64,000 nucleotides of DNA from Alicyclobacillus acidocaldarius subsp. acidocaldarius Tc-4-1 (GTDB taxonomy: Bacteria; Bacillota; Bacilli; Alicyclobacillales; Alicyclobacillaceae): assembly GCF_000219875.1 (NCBI RefSeq), contig NC_017167.1, positions 1,158,765 through 1,222,764 on the forward strand. The letters are read 5' to 3'. The translations under genes were made by a program, and so were the position numbers. Each line of letters opens with the position of its first letter. Positions within the stretch are counted from its first letter, which is position 1. Shown in pieces: positions 36,760 through 44,944 of the stretch. The notes under the pieces are model-generated. The model was not told the origin of the DNA. It did not search any database and saw nothing but the letters and a program-made list of their open reading frames with translations.

Positions 36760-38213
36760 CCGAGCGGCACCTGGCGCTCTACGTGCGGGTTTCGACGGAG
36801 GAGCAGGCCATATCCGGTCACAGCTTGAGGGAGCAAGAGGAGCAGCTCGTGGAATATGCTCGCTCGCACGGGTTTTCCAGGTACGAACTGTATTGCGACG
36901 ACGGGTATTCCGGCAAGTCCTTGAACCGTCCGGAGATGGAGCGCTTGCGCGCCAACATCCGGGCGGGATGCGTGCTCGGCGTGGTGACCACGCGCATTGA
37001 TCGGCTGACGCGGAGCGTCGCGGACTTCGCGCGCCTTGTCGACGAGATGAACCTGCATGGGGTTTTTTACCGCTCCACCAGGCAGAATTTCGAGATCTCG
37101 ACGGCCATGGGGCGATTGGTGGCGCAGATGTTGTCCGTGATCGCCGAGTTCGAGCGGGAGATGATCGCGGAGCGCGTGCACGAAAATCTGCTGGCGATGG
37201 CCCAGCGCGGCGAGCTCGCCACGAAGCCGCCGTTCGGTTATCGGCTGGTCAACGGTCGCTTGACGCCGGATCCGCGCGAGGCCCGATGGGTGCGCGAGGG
37301 GGCGCGCCTTCTGTTGACGGGGGCGAGCCCGAGGGACGTCGCCATGGAGTTCAACGCCCTCGGCGTGCGGACGAAGACGGGGCGGCTGTGGACGGATCGC
37401 ACGGTCCGGACGCTCTTTTCCAACCCGGCGCTGGCCGGTGTCTCCGTGTGGAACCGGCGCAAGACGCAAGGCAACCGGCGAACCGAGCGCGAGCCTGCCG
37501 AGTGGGTGTGCGTTGAAGGAGCGCACGAGGCGATTTTGAGCCCTGAGGAATTCGAAGTCCTGCGCAACATCCTCAAGCGGCGCCATGCGTTGTCGCCGCG
37601 ATCGCAGGGTTCGAAGCGACCGCTCGCTGGCATCGCGCGGTGCGGCTTCTGTGGAAGCGCCATGTACGCAGGCTGGCAGGTGACCCAACGGGACCATGAG
37701 CGCGAAAAGAGGCCCATCTATCGCTGCGGGCGATACGTCACGGGTGGGGGGTGCACGCCCAATCAGGTGGACGCCAGAGCGCTGGAGACGCTGGTCGTGG
37801 AAGAACTCCTTCGGCGCGTCCGGCCTGACCTCGAAGCGATGGCCTCCGCTTATCAGGCGGATGCAGCGTCGAACGAGTTGCGCACGGTTCGGCGGAAGCG
37901 CCGCGTCGCCGTGGCACGCCTGAGCAGGCTCGCGGAGGCCTACGCGTCCGGTGTCGTGTCAGAGGAGGTGTTTGTCCGCGAGCAGGCTCGCCTTCTGCGC
38001 GCGCTTGAGGTATGTCGGGAGGCGGAGGCGCAATCGGCTGACCTATCGACTCCCGAGGGGTGGGAAGCATGGGTGAGCGCACTGTGCGCACGATTGGCTG
38101 ACGATCCCCATCTGGAGCGCGCGCTGATCCTCTCCGTCGTGCGAGAGGTGCGCGTGTTTCGCCCAAAGCGGTCTCGCGAGGTGGACGTCGATCTCGTCCT
38201 ATTCCTCGAGTGA
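36756..38213 (+). CDS. Large serine recombinase (site-specific integrase/excisionase)
   Basis: A 485-residue recombinase. Residues 5-150 form the resolvase catalytic domain with nucleophile Ser13 in LYVRVSTEEQ and the arginine-containing RIDRLTRS. A recombinase domain follows (PPFGYRLVNG to about 290), then a zinc ribbon (CGFCG and C..GGC, residues 295-335) and a coiled-coil tail (365-440). The start region resembles SpoIVCA, the recombinase that excises skin from sigK. The gene ends 30 bp from the right border, as expected for the element's own recombinase. Confidence 0.95.
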   Translation: MTERHLALYVRVSTEEQAISGHSLREQEEQLVEYARSHGFSRYELYCDDGYSGKSLNRPEMERLRANIRAGCVLGVVTTRIDRLTRSVADFARLVDEMNLHGVFYRSTRQNFEISTAMGRLVAQMLSVIAEFEREMIAERVHENLLAMAQRGELATKPPFGYRLVNGRLTPDPREARWVREGARLLLTGASPRDVAMEFNALGVRTKTGRLWTDRTVRTLFSNPALAGVSVWNRRKTQGNRRTEREPAEWVCVEGAHEAILSPEEFEVLRNILKRRHALSPRSQGSKRPLAGIARCGFCGSAMYAGWQVTQRDHEREKRPIYRCGRYVTGGGCTPNQVDARALETLVVEELLRRVRPDLEAMASAYQADAASNELRTVRRKRRVAVARLSRLAEAYASGVVSEEVFVREQARLLRALEVCREAEAQSADLSTPEGWEAWVSALCARLADDPHLERALILSVVREVRVFRPKRSREVDVDLVLFLE

Positions 38214-38229
38214 CGTCAGGAACATCTAT

Positions 38230-38256
38230 CGCGGAGCATGGGGTCTTCCATCTTCT
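38230..38256. other. attR of the murA element
   Basis: Right junction: the element half-site CGCG, GAG and CATGGGG (38237-38243), the dinucleotide TC at 38244-38245, then TTC and the chromosomal half CATCTTCT (38249-38256). Combined with attL, attB is AGAAGATG-AGG-TC-TTC-CATCTTCT (8-bp perfect arms) and attP is CATGGGG-TC-CCCCATG flanked by CGCG on both sides. Confidence 0.75.
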
Positions 38257-39221
38257 TGATGGGGCCCCTCATGGCGCGATGCGGTGAAGTGACCGTGTCC
38301 AAGCCGGGCGGGTGTGTCATTGGCCAGCGGCCCATTGATTTTCATCTTCGAGGACTCAGGGCGCTTGGGGCGCGGATTGAGGAATCCCATGGGCTGATTC
38401 GTTGTCAAGCTAAGCGCCTCGTCGGCACCCACATCGTGCTCGATTTTCCGTCGGTCGGCGCGACCGAGAACCTGCTGATGGCGGCGGTGTTGGCGGATGG
38501 CACCACGGTGATTGAAAACGCGGCGCGTGAGCCGGAAGTGGAGGACCTGGCGAACTTCTTGAAGGCCGCAGGCGCGGAGATCCACGGGGCCGGATCGGCG
38601 CGCATTGAGGTGCGCGGGCGGTCGAAGCTTAGAGAGGCGTCGTACACGGTCATCCCGGACCGCATCGTCGCGGGCACGGTGATGGCCATGGTAGCCGCGG
38701 CGGGCGGCGAGGTGCGGCTTGTGGGTGCTCGGGCGGATCACCTGGGGGTTGTGCTTCAGAAACTGCGAGATGCAGGTATTCGCGCCGAGGTCGAACATGA
38801 TATAATCACTATTATCTGTGAGGAGACCCCATCTCCCATTGACATCCGCACTGCGCCTTACCCAGGGTTTCCGACGGACCTTCAGGCGCCGTTTATGGCG
38901 TTTTTGACCATAGCCAGAGGCACGAGCATTGTGCAGGAAAGCGTGTTTGAAGCCCGTTTCAAGCACGTCGACGAATTGGTCCGCATGGGCGCCAACGTGT
39001 CGGTCGATCTGCGCACGGCCATCGTGCGAGGAGTGCCGCACTTGTCCGGCGCGCGTGTGACGGCGGCGGATCTCCGCGGTGGTGCGGCGCTCGTCGTGGC
39101 CGGCCTCGCGGCCCAGGGTGTGACCGAGGTCGAAGGACTCCAGCATATCGACCGCGGCTATGAGGACATGGCTGCGCTGCTTCGAATGCTCGGGGCACGC
39201 GCGTCGCGTACGAAGCAGTGA
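38238..39221 (+). pseudogene. murA: murA 3' part (residues 93-417 of the restored protein)
   Basis: Reading from TC at 38244 gives SSIFLMGPLMARCGEVTVSK, then the catalytic loop PGGCVIGQRPIDFH, whose cysteine attacks phosphoenolpyruvate and is the fosfomycin target, and the rest of the MurA fold to ARASRTKQ. An ATG at 38238 lies in the element, but no properly spaced ribosome site precedes it. Domain 1 of MurA would be split, so this part is unlikely to act alone. It is intact in sequence, with no decay, which favours a reversible interruption. Confidence 0.93.
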
Positions 39222-39260
39222 GTCAAGAGGGGGCGCACAGGCGGCGAAAGGCGTGAAAGC

Positions 39261-40091
39261 ATGCCACGACAAGGAACGGCAGAAGAGCGCGAACGTCGAA
39301 AGGCGAGAAATCGGCGGATTGTCGTGAGCTTCTTCGCGTTCATCGGGCTTGTCGCGGTGCTGGAGTCGCCGCTCGCCCGCGTGCGCCACATTGAGGTGAG
39401 CGGCAACACGACCATTCCGATGGCGCAGATTGTGGCAGCGAGCGGTGTTGGGTACGGCGAGAGTCTCTGGGAAGTCAACCGAAAGCGGGCCGCTTCGGAG
39501 ATCGTCGCGAAGTTGCCCATGGTGGATCGCGCCGCCATCTCCGTGTCGTGGCCATCTGGGACCGTGTCCATCCGCGTTCACGAGCGAGACGTCGTCGCCG
39601 TGTACGCAGATCCCAGCGGGTTCTATGAGCTCATGTCAAACGGCTTCGTATACCAGAAGATCCCTTCCACCGCAGGGCTACCCTATCCCATCGTGACTGG
39701 CCAGGACTCTGACCTCACCGTGCACCAAATGGCTTCAGCCGCCGTCTCAGCGGTCTGTCATCAACTCGCTTCGGTTCCCGCGAGTGAGTTGACCGGCGTG
39801 TCGGAAATCCACGTCAACGGAGACGGCACGGTCACGCTCTATCTCGACAACGACTTCGAAGTGTTGGCGGACGTAGCGAATCTGCGAGGTTCGTTGGCCG
39901 CCATCCAGCCGACGATACGCTATTTTGAGGGCAAGGGATATCGCCCGGGCGTGATTGACCTGACTGGGTCGCCGCCTTACCGATACACTCCGTTTTCGTC
40001 GGCGCCCAGTTCGAATGAAGATACCTCATCGGCTTCTGGCCGAGGCGAGCCCGTCGAGGGGACAAGCTCCAAAACCGCCTCGCACCCCTGA
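39261..40091 (+). CDS. divIB: Cell division protein DivIB/FtsQ
   Basis: A 276-residue bitopic protein: basic cytoplasmic tail (1-18), membrane helix (about 20-38), POTRA domain (ARVRHIEVSGNTTIPMAQIV) and FtsQ domain, with a Ser/Thr-rich disordered tail. It scaffolds FtsL and DivIC at the septum. It follows murA, the usual order, which confirms that the mobile element landed inside the cluster. Confidence 0.92.
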   Translation: MPRQGTAEERERRKARNRRIVVSFFAFIGLVAVLESPLARVRHIEVSGNTTIPMAQIVAASGVGYGESLWEVNRKRAASEIVAKLPMVDRAAISVSWPSGTVSIRVHERDVVAVYADPSGFYELMSNGFVYQKIPSTAGLPYPIVTGQDSDLTVHQMASAAVSAVCHQLASVPASELTGVSEIHVNGDGTVTLYLDNDFEVLADVANLRGSLAAIQPTIRYFEGKGYRPGVIDLTGSPPYRYTPFSSAPSSNEDTSSASGRGEPVEGTSSKTASHP

Positions 40092-40105
40092 AAAGGAGGG
40101 AGCCT

Positions 40106-40810
40106 GTGAACGCGCAAGGACGCGTCATCGCATCGCTCACGGTGGTCGCGGTGGCATTGGGCTACATGCTGACGGTGAGTTACCGGCAAAATCATGCGGC
40201 GGCCGCCCTCGGCGTGCTCGTCAGCGGCAATTCGGCGGTGAACCGTCAATTGGCAGAACGGCTCAGCGAGTTGAAGCAGTCGAACCAGGAGGCTCAGCAA
40301 CAGCTCGCCTCGCTGACGCAAGAGATTGCGCAATATGAGCAAATCTCCGCCGGATCGACCGACTCCGTTCAAGCGCTCCAGCAGCGAATGGCGGGCGAAC
40401 GCATCCTGGCGGGGCTCACGCCGGTTCACGGGCCGGGCATCCAGGTCACGCTGAACGACGGCAGCGCGGGCGGCAGCGACGTGGAGCAGATCCTCGCGCA
40501 CGATTGGACGCTTCGCAATCTGGTCAACGAGCTGTTCACGGCCGGGGCGGAGGCTGTGGCCATCAACGATTATCGGGTTCTCGCCACATCCTCCATCGAA
40601 TGCCAAGGGCCCGTGGTCTCCGTCAACGGCCATCGCCTCGGTGCCCCGTTCACGGTGGTGGCGATTGGGGATCCGGCGGTGCTCTCTTCTGCCCTCGAAA
40701 TTCAGGGCGGCATTCTCGATGCGATGCGGCAGGAAGGTCTCCAGGTTTCAACGCCCGAGGTCGAGAACGATATCCACATTCCGGCCTACACCAATTCGCT
40801 GCAGGGGTGA
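40106..40810 (+). CDS. DUF881 family protein (first copy)
   Basis: A 234-residue protein with an N-terminal membrane anchor (about 8-28), a coiled coil (NRQLAERLSELKQSNQEAQQQL) and the extracytoplasmic DUF881 core (HGPGIQVTLNDGS, AEAVAINDYRV, IECQGPVVSVNG). DUF881 genes lie between divIB and ftsA in many Firmicutes, and a link to division is assumed. GTG start with GGAGGGAG upstream. A second, related copy follows. Confidence 0.88.
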   Translation: MNAQGRVIASLTVVAVALGYMLTVSYRQNHAAAALGVLVSGNSAVNRQLAERLSELKQSNQEAQQQLASLTQEIAQYEQISAGSTDSVQALQQRMAGERILAGLTPVHGPGIQVTLNDGSAGGSDVEQILAHDWTLRNLVNELFTAGAEAVAINDYRVLATSSIECQGPVVSVNGHRLGAPFTVVAIGDPAVLSSALEIQGGILDAMRQEGLQVSTPEVENDIHIPAYTNSLQG

Positions 40811-40815
40811 CGCAG

Positions 40816-41556
40816 ATGCCCGCTCGCTCCAACCGAAGTCTCATCTGGGTGGCGACGGCCACGGTGGCCGCCCTGGGCTTCATGGTGACGGTCGATCTGA
40901 CGGCGGAGGGGCCCGTTGGCTCGGGCAACACGAGTTATATCGATCTTCGCACACAGGTCTCCGAACAGGCGCAGGAACACATCCTTCTCGAACAACAGAT
41001 TTCGAAGCTCGAGGCTCAGCTCGCGGAGTACAGGGCCGCGAGCGGCAGTCAGAAGGAGCTCCGACAAGTGTTGGCGCGGGATGAGCGCCAGTTGGCGGTA
41101 GAGGCCGGGCTCACGGCCGTCACGGGCCCAGGAATTACCATTACCATCCAACCTGATGCGAAACTGGGCGCGAGCCCAGCTCAGATGGCGCTGTTTCCTC
41201 AACAAGCGGATCAGTGGTTGGACGAGGTCGTCAACGTCCTGTTTGCCAATGGTGCCACGGCCATCGCCATCAATGGCCAACGCCTGGTCGGCACCTCGTC
41301 CATTCGGCTCGTCGAGGTGAACGGTATCGGCAGCGTGCACGTGAATGGAAAGCCTATCGAGGAGCCTTACGTAATTCAGGCGGTGGGCAACGTGCAACAG
41401 ATGGAAACCGGGCTCTCGGTGAACGTCTTGCAGGGCTATTTTGAGGCGATGGGCGAAGATTTCATCATTCGGGCCTACCCCTCGTCCGACGGCGTGACCG
41501 TGCCTGCGTACACGGGACCGTTGCCTGGGCAATACGCGAAGGAGGGGAATGGCTGA
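40816..41556 (+). CDS. DUF881 family protein (second copy)
   Basis: A 246-residue paralogue of the preceding protein: membrane anchor (about 8-25), coiled coil (EQAQEHILLEQQISKLEAQL) and DUF881 core (TGPGITITIQPDA, ATAIAINGQRL, VNGIGSVHVNGKP). The start ATG 40816 has AGGGGTG 6 bases upstream. The frame is open far into the previous gene but is not coding there. The tandem pair suggests duplication. The stop overlaps the next gene (TGATG). Confidence 0.88.
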   Translation: MPARSNRSLIWVATATVAALGFMVTVDLTAEGPVGSGNTSYIDLRTQVSEQAQEHILLEQQISKLEAQLAEYRAASGSQKELRQVLARDERQLAVEAGLTAVTGPGITITIQPDAKLGASPAQMALFPQQADQWLDEVVNVLFANGATAIAINGQRLVGTSSIRLVEVNGIGSVHVNGKPIEEPYVIQAVGNVQQMETGLSVNVLQGYFEAMGEDFIIRAYPSSDGVTVPAYTGPLPGQYAKEGNG

Positions 41557-41932
41557 TGTACTGGCTGCCGGTATTAGGCTTGGCCGTTGGCATTGGGCTC
41601 GGTTTGGTGACCAACGTCGTCATTCCTGTCGCGTTCACGAGCTATCTTTCCATTGCCATCCTTGCCGCGCTCGACACCGTCGTGGGCGGCATTCGAGCGA
41701 GTTTGGACAAGACATTCGACAGCGCTGTGTTTCTATCTGGTTTTTTACCAACACCTTGGTTGCCGCCCTGTTGGCTTACATCGGTAACCAGCTTGGTGTG
41801 GACCTCTATTTGGCGGCCGTTGTGGCGTTTGGCGTCCGCCTGTTTCAAAACATCGCCGTCATCCGTCGGCATGTGTTCACCCTCATTCGGCAGCGACGCG
41901 TGGCCCGGCGCATGGCTTCCACGAAGGATTGA
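41556..41932 (+). pseudogene. sbp: Small basic protein Sbp (DUF1290), frameshifted
   Basis: The first 63 codons (MYWLPVLGLAVGIGLGLVTN to FLSGF) are DUF1290. The frame is lost at a run of six T (41741-41746), and the rest (TNTLVAALLAYIGNQLGVDLYLAAVV, VRLFQNIAVIRRHVF) continues one frame lower to 41932. One more T restores the normal ~125-residue membrane protein with three or four helices. The intact C-terminal part argues for a sequencing error, recent mutation or slippage on the T-run. Its place before ftsA is conserved. Confidence 0.8.
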
Positions 41933-41979
41933 TGGAAGCGGCTCCTGGAAATCAAAGATTTTTCGCCCGCGCTAGAGGA

Positions 41980-42008
41980 TTGTCGAAATCCGTGTGGAAG
42001 TAGATAAA
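41980..42008 (+). promoter_or_regulatory. Putative promoter of ftsA-ftsZ
   Basis: TTGTCG (41980-41985) and GATAAA (42003-42008) with a 17-bp spacer, about 40 bp before the ftsA start. Confidence 0.4.
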
Positions 42009-42047
42009 GAATCGCAGTCTCGGGCGCTCTAGGGAGGTGCCACTCGG

Positions 42048-43283
42048 TTGGCCAAGGAGGACTACATCGTCAGTCTCGACATCGGCACTTCGAAGGTGCG
42101 AGTCATCATCGGAGAGTCGACCGGAAACAACTTGAACATCATTGGAGTGGGCTCCGCCTCGAGTCAAGGACTGCGCCACGGTGCGATTGTCGATATTGAC
42201 AAAACGGTTGATTCAATCCGCGAAGCGGTCGATCACGCCGAGCGCATGGTGGGGATTCGCATCCCATCCGCATACGTCGGCATCTCGGGGGAGCACATTC
42301 AGCTGCACAGCTCTCACGGGGTGGTCGCCGTGTCCTCGGCGGACCGCGAGATCACGGATGAAGATATTGAACGCGTTTTGCAGCAAGCGCGAGTCGTGGC
42401 GCTGCCTCCGGAACGCGAGGTCATTGACGTGGTTGCGAAGGAGTTTGTCGTCGACGGCCTGCGCGGCATCATGGATCCGCGCGGGATGCTCGGCGTGCGG
42501 CTGGAGGTGGATGCGTACCTCATCACCGGAAGCCGCACCGCCATTCACAACATAGTCCGATGTGTGGAGCGCGCGGGACTGGAAGTGGCGAATCTCGTGC
42601 TCGCGCCCATGGCCGCGAGCCAAATCGCGCTCACCCAGGACGAGCGGAAGTTGGGCGTCGCCTTGGTGGACGTGGGCGCGGGCGTGACGTCGGTCAGCGT
42701 GTTCGCGAACGGCGTGCTGATGGGGACAAGCATCATTCCCATTGGCGGCGACTATGTGACGCAAGACATCGCCATCGGGCTGCGGACCAACACGGTCGCG
42801 GCCGAACAAGTCAAACTCCGCCACGCCTGCGCGATGGTGGAGCAGGCATCTGAGCATGAGACCTTTCGGGTGCCCCGCATGGGGAGCAACAAGGAGGCCG
42901 AGTTCACGCAGTACGATCTCGCCACGATTATCGAGCCTCGCATGCAGGAGATATTCGGCTTAGTGCGAAAAGAAGTAGAAAAGATGGGTTACGCCGACGA
43001 GCTGCCGGCGGGTTACGTGTTTCACGGCGGCGTCATGTCGACGCCTTCCGCGGCCGAGTTGGCGGGGGAGGAACTGCAGGCGCCTGTGCGCATCGCCGTT
43101 CCAGAGTTCCTCGGGGTGCGCGATCCGTCCTTCGTCAACGGGGTCGGCATGATTGTGTATGCTGCGCGCACGGGGCTTCGGCCAAGCTCGGCGGATTACA
43201 ACGCTGGCGCTCGTCAGGTTCGTTCGTCCAATCACGTCGGCGTATTTGCACGAATCAAAGATTGGCTGCGCGATTTCGTGTGA
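42048..43283 (+). CDS. ftsA: Cell division protein FtsA
   Basis: A 411-residue actin-like ATPase. IVSLDIGTSKVRVIIG is the phosphate-1 motif, GLEVANLVLAPMAAS and ALVDVGAGVTSVSVF the phosphate-2 region, and VFHGGVMS the adenosine motif. The C-terminal RIKDWLRDFV is the membrane-targeting amphipathic helix. It tethers FtsZ to the membrane. TTG start with GGGAGGTG upstream. Confidence 0.96.
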   Translation: MAKEDYIVSLDIGTSKVRVIIGESTGNNLNIIGVGSASSQGLRHGAIVDIDKTVDSIREAVDHAERMVGIRIPSAYVGISGEHIQLHSSHGVVAVSSADREITDEDIERVLQQARVVALPPEREVIDVVAKEFVVDGLRGIMDPRGMLGVRLEVDAYLITGSRTAIHNIVRCVERAGLEVANLVLAPMAASQIALTQDERKLGVALVDVGAGVTSVSVFANGVLMGTSIIPIGGDYVTQDIAIGLRTNTVAAEQVKLRHACAMVEQASEHETFRVPRMGSNKEAEFTQYDLATIIEPRMQEIFGLVRKEVEKMGYADELPAGYVFHGGVMSTPSAAELAGEELQAPVRIAVPEFLGVRDPSFVNGVGMIVYAARTGLRPSSADYNAGARQVRSSNHVGVFARIKDWLRDFV

Positions 43284-43370
43284 TGTCGGCCGGTGTGTGC
43301 GCGCACGTGCGCGCTGACACCATACTGTCGCAGGGGAAGTGCGGAGCCAAATAGATTAGGAGGACCCACA

Positions 43371-44513
43371 GTGCTGGAATTCGATTTTGAAACTGATTCC
43401 CTTGCTAATATTAAGGTGATCGGCGTCGGCGGCGGCGGGTGCAATGCGGTGAACCGGATGATCGAATCGGGCGTCAAGGGCGTGGAGTTTATCGTCGTGA
43501 ACACGGATGCCCAGGCGCTCAAGCTGTCGAAGGCCGAAACGAAGCTCCAGATTGGCGAAAAGTTGACCCGCGGTTTGGGCGCAGGCGCGAATCCCGAGAT
43601 TGGGAAGAAGGCAGCGGAAGAGAGCCGTGAAATGCTGGCCAACGCGCTGAAAGGCGCGGACATGGTGTTTGTCACGGCGGGGATGGGCGGCGGCACAGGG
43701 ACGGGCGCCGCACCGGTCATCGCCGAGATTGCGAAGGAGCTCGGCGCCCTCACGGTGGGTGTCGTGACGAAGCCATTCCGGTTTGAGCAACGCCGCCGCA
43801 TGATTCAGGCCGAGCAGGGCGTCAACGAGCTGAAGCAGAAGGTCGACACGCTCATCGTCATTCCGAACGACCGCCTGCTCGAGATTGTGGATCGCAATAC
43901 ACCTGTCCTGGAAGCATTCCGAGAGGCGGACAACGTTCTGCGGCAAGGCGTGTCGGGCATTTCGGATCTCATCGCGACGCCCGCTCTCATCAACGTGGAC
44001 TTCGCGGACGTGAAGGCCATTATGACGGAGCGCGGCTCGGCCCTTATGGGTATCGGCATCGCCTCTGGCGAAAATCGGGCCGCGGAGGCGGCGAAGAAAG
44101 CCATCTCGTCGCCGCTTTTGGAAACGTCCATCGACGGCGCGCGCGGCATCCTCATGCACGTCGCGGGCGGGACGAATCTCAGCCTCTGGGAGGTCAACGA
44201 AGCTGCGGATATCGTGTCGATGACTGCGGATCCAGATGTCAACATGATCTTCGGTGCGGCCATCGATCCGAATCTCGAAGATGAGATTGTCGTCACCGTG
44301 ATTGCGACGGGATTTGATGGTTCCAATCAGCAGCAACAACAAGCGCGGCAGAATCAACTGCACCACGAGCCGCACGACAACGTCGTGCGAGGGACGGTAC
44401 AGCGCCATCCGTCGGCGCAGGACCCGGTCATCCATGTGCCGAACACGGGGAATCCGTGGGAAATTCCGGCGTTCATGCGCCGCCAGAACAGCAGGTTTGG
44501 GCGCGATCGCTGA
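43371..44513 (+). CDS. ftsZ: Cell division protein FtsZ
   Basis: A 380-residue tubulin-like GTPase: [14 protein letters not shown] at the N-terminus, the GTP signature [11 protein letters not shown], the T7 loop [11 protein letters not shown], a Gln-rich linker ([10 protein letters not shown]) and the C-terminal peptide WEIPAFMRR, which binds FtsA, SepF and other partners. GTG start with TTAGGAGG upstream. The open frame from 43293 is not the start. Confidence 0.97.
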   Translation: MLEFDFETDSLANIKVIGVGGGGCNAVNRMIESGVKGVEFIVVNTDAQALKLSKAETKLQIGEKLTRGLGAGANPEIGKKAAEESREMLANALKGADMVFVTAGMGGGTGTGAAPVIAEIAKELGALTVGVVTKPFRFEQRRRMIQAEQGVNELKQKVDTLIVIPNDRLLEIVDRNTPVLEAFREADNVLRQGVSGISDLIATPALINVDFADVKAIMTERGSALMGIGIASGENRAAEAAKKAISSPLLETSIDGARGILMHVAGGTNLSLWEVNEAADIVSMTADPDVNMIFGAAIDPNLEDEIVVTVIATGFDGSNQQQQQARQNQLHHEPHDNVVRGTVQRHPSAQDPVIHVPNTGNPWEIPAFMRRQNSRFGRDR

Positions 44514-44556
44514 GCCTGCCGAATCAGTTTCCTCGCACAGAACCAAATCTCTTGCC

Positions 44557-44597
44557 CCGGCCAGGGGTCTGCCCTCCATGGGCAGACCCCTGGCCGG
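44557..44597 (+). terminator. Very long hairpin after ftsZ
   Basis: CCGGCCAGGGGTCTGCCC and its exact complement form an 18-bp perfect stem with a 5-base loop, 44 bp after the ftsZ stop. There is no T-run. It probably terminates or stabilises the ftsAZ transcript. The remaining bases to 44640 show nothing else. Confidence 0.6.
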
Positions 44598-44637
44598 CGT
44601 GTGGATGCCCTCGCATTCAGTTCTGGGACTGTGGTGT

Positions 44638-44640
44638 TAA
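44638..44640. repeat. Putative 3-bp target duplication (TAA), left
   Basis: TAA precedes the IS3-family left boundary and is repeated at 47565-47567 after the right boundary. A 3-bp duplication is normal for IS3 elements, but so short a match can be chance. Confidence 0.4.
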
Positions 44641-44936
44641 GTCAAGTTTGTGGACACCCCAAAACCGAGAATGTTGTTCAATGTGCACGGATCGGCGTCG
44701 ATATTGGCGGTCAGGGCTTGACATGGAGCCTCTGCGGGCATGACTTCGCGTTTTGTGCAGCCGAGCGACGCTCGCCCTCGTAAAGCCTGCCAGGCTATCA
44801 TGCCCGCTTCTCCACATCAAGCCCTTCGGTATGAGCGGTTATCTCGTCCTCAACCCGTATTCGCATAATAACACCGCTCCCATTCGTCCGGGGTATGGTA
44901 TCCGATGGATGCGTGGATTCGCTTTCGGTTGTACCA

Positions 44937-44944
44937 GACATCGA
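44937..44944. repeat. IS256 target duplication, left copy (GACATCGA)
   Basis: GACATCGA flanks the left end and GACTTCGA (46428-46435) flanks the right end. The 8-bp direct repeat has one mismatch, the size expected for IS256-family insertion. Confidence 0.65.

Larger units (their letters stand above)
35401..38243 (+). mobile_element. Serine-recombinase intervening element inserted in murA (2,843 bp)
   Basis: The element separates codons 1-92 of murA from the rest. It carries three same-strand genes: a ypdA/bdr-like flavoprotein, a 52-residue protein and a 485-residue large serine recombinase next to the right end. Removing 35401-38243 rejoins AGG|TCTTCCATC and restores a 417-codon MurA reading frame. 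Both reconstructed sites are symmetric around the same TC. The layout (recombinase beside the border, host gene in the same orientation, precise restoration) matches developmentally excised elements such as skin in sigK. Whether excision occurs is not shown by sequence. Confidence 0.88.

Noticed and set aside
38238-39221. murA 3' part as an independent MurA-like gene
   Set aside because: Its first codons come from the element, it has no spaced ribosome site, and it lacks 92 residues of the fold that are found intact at 35125.
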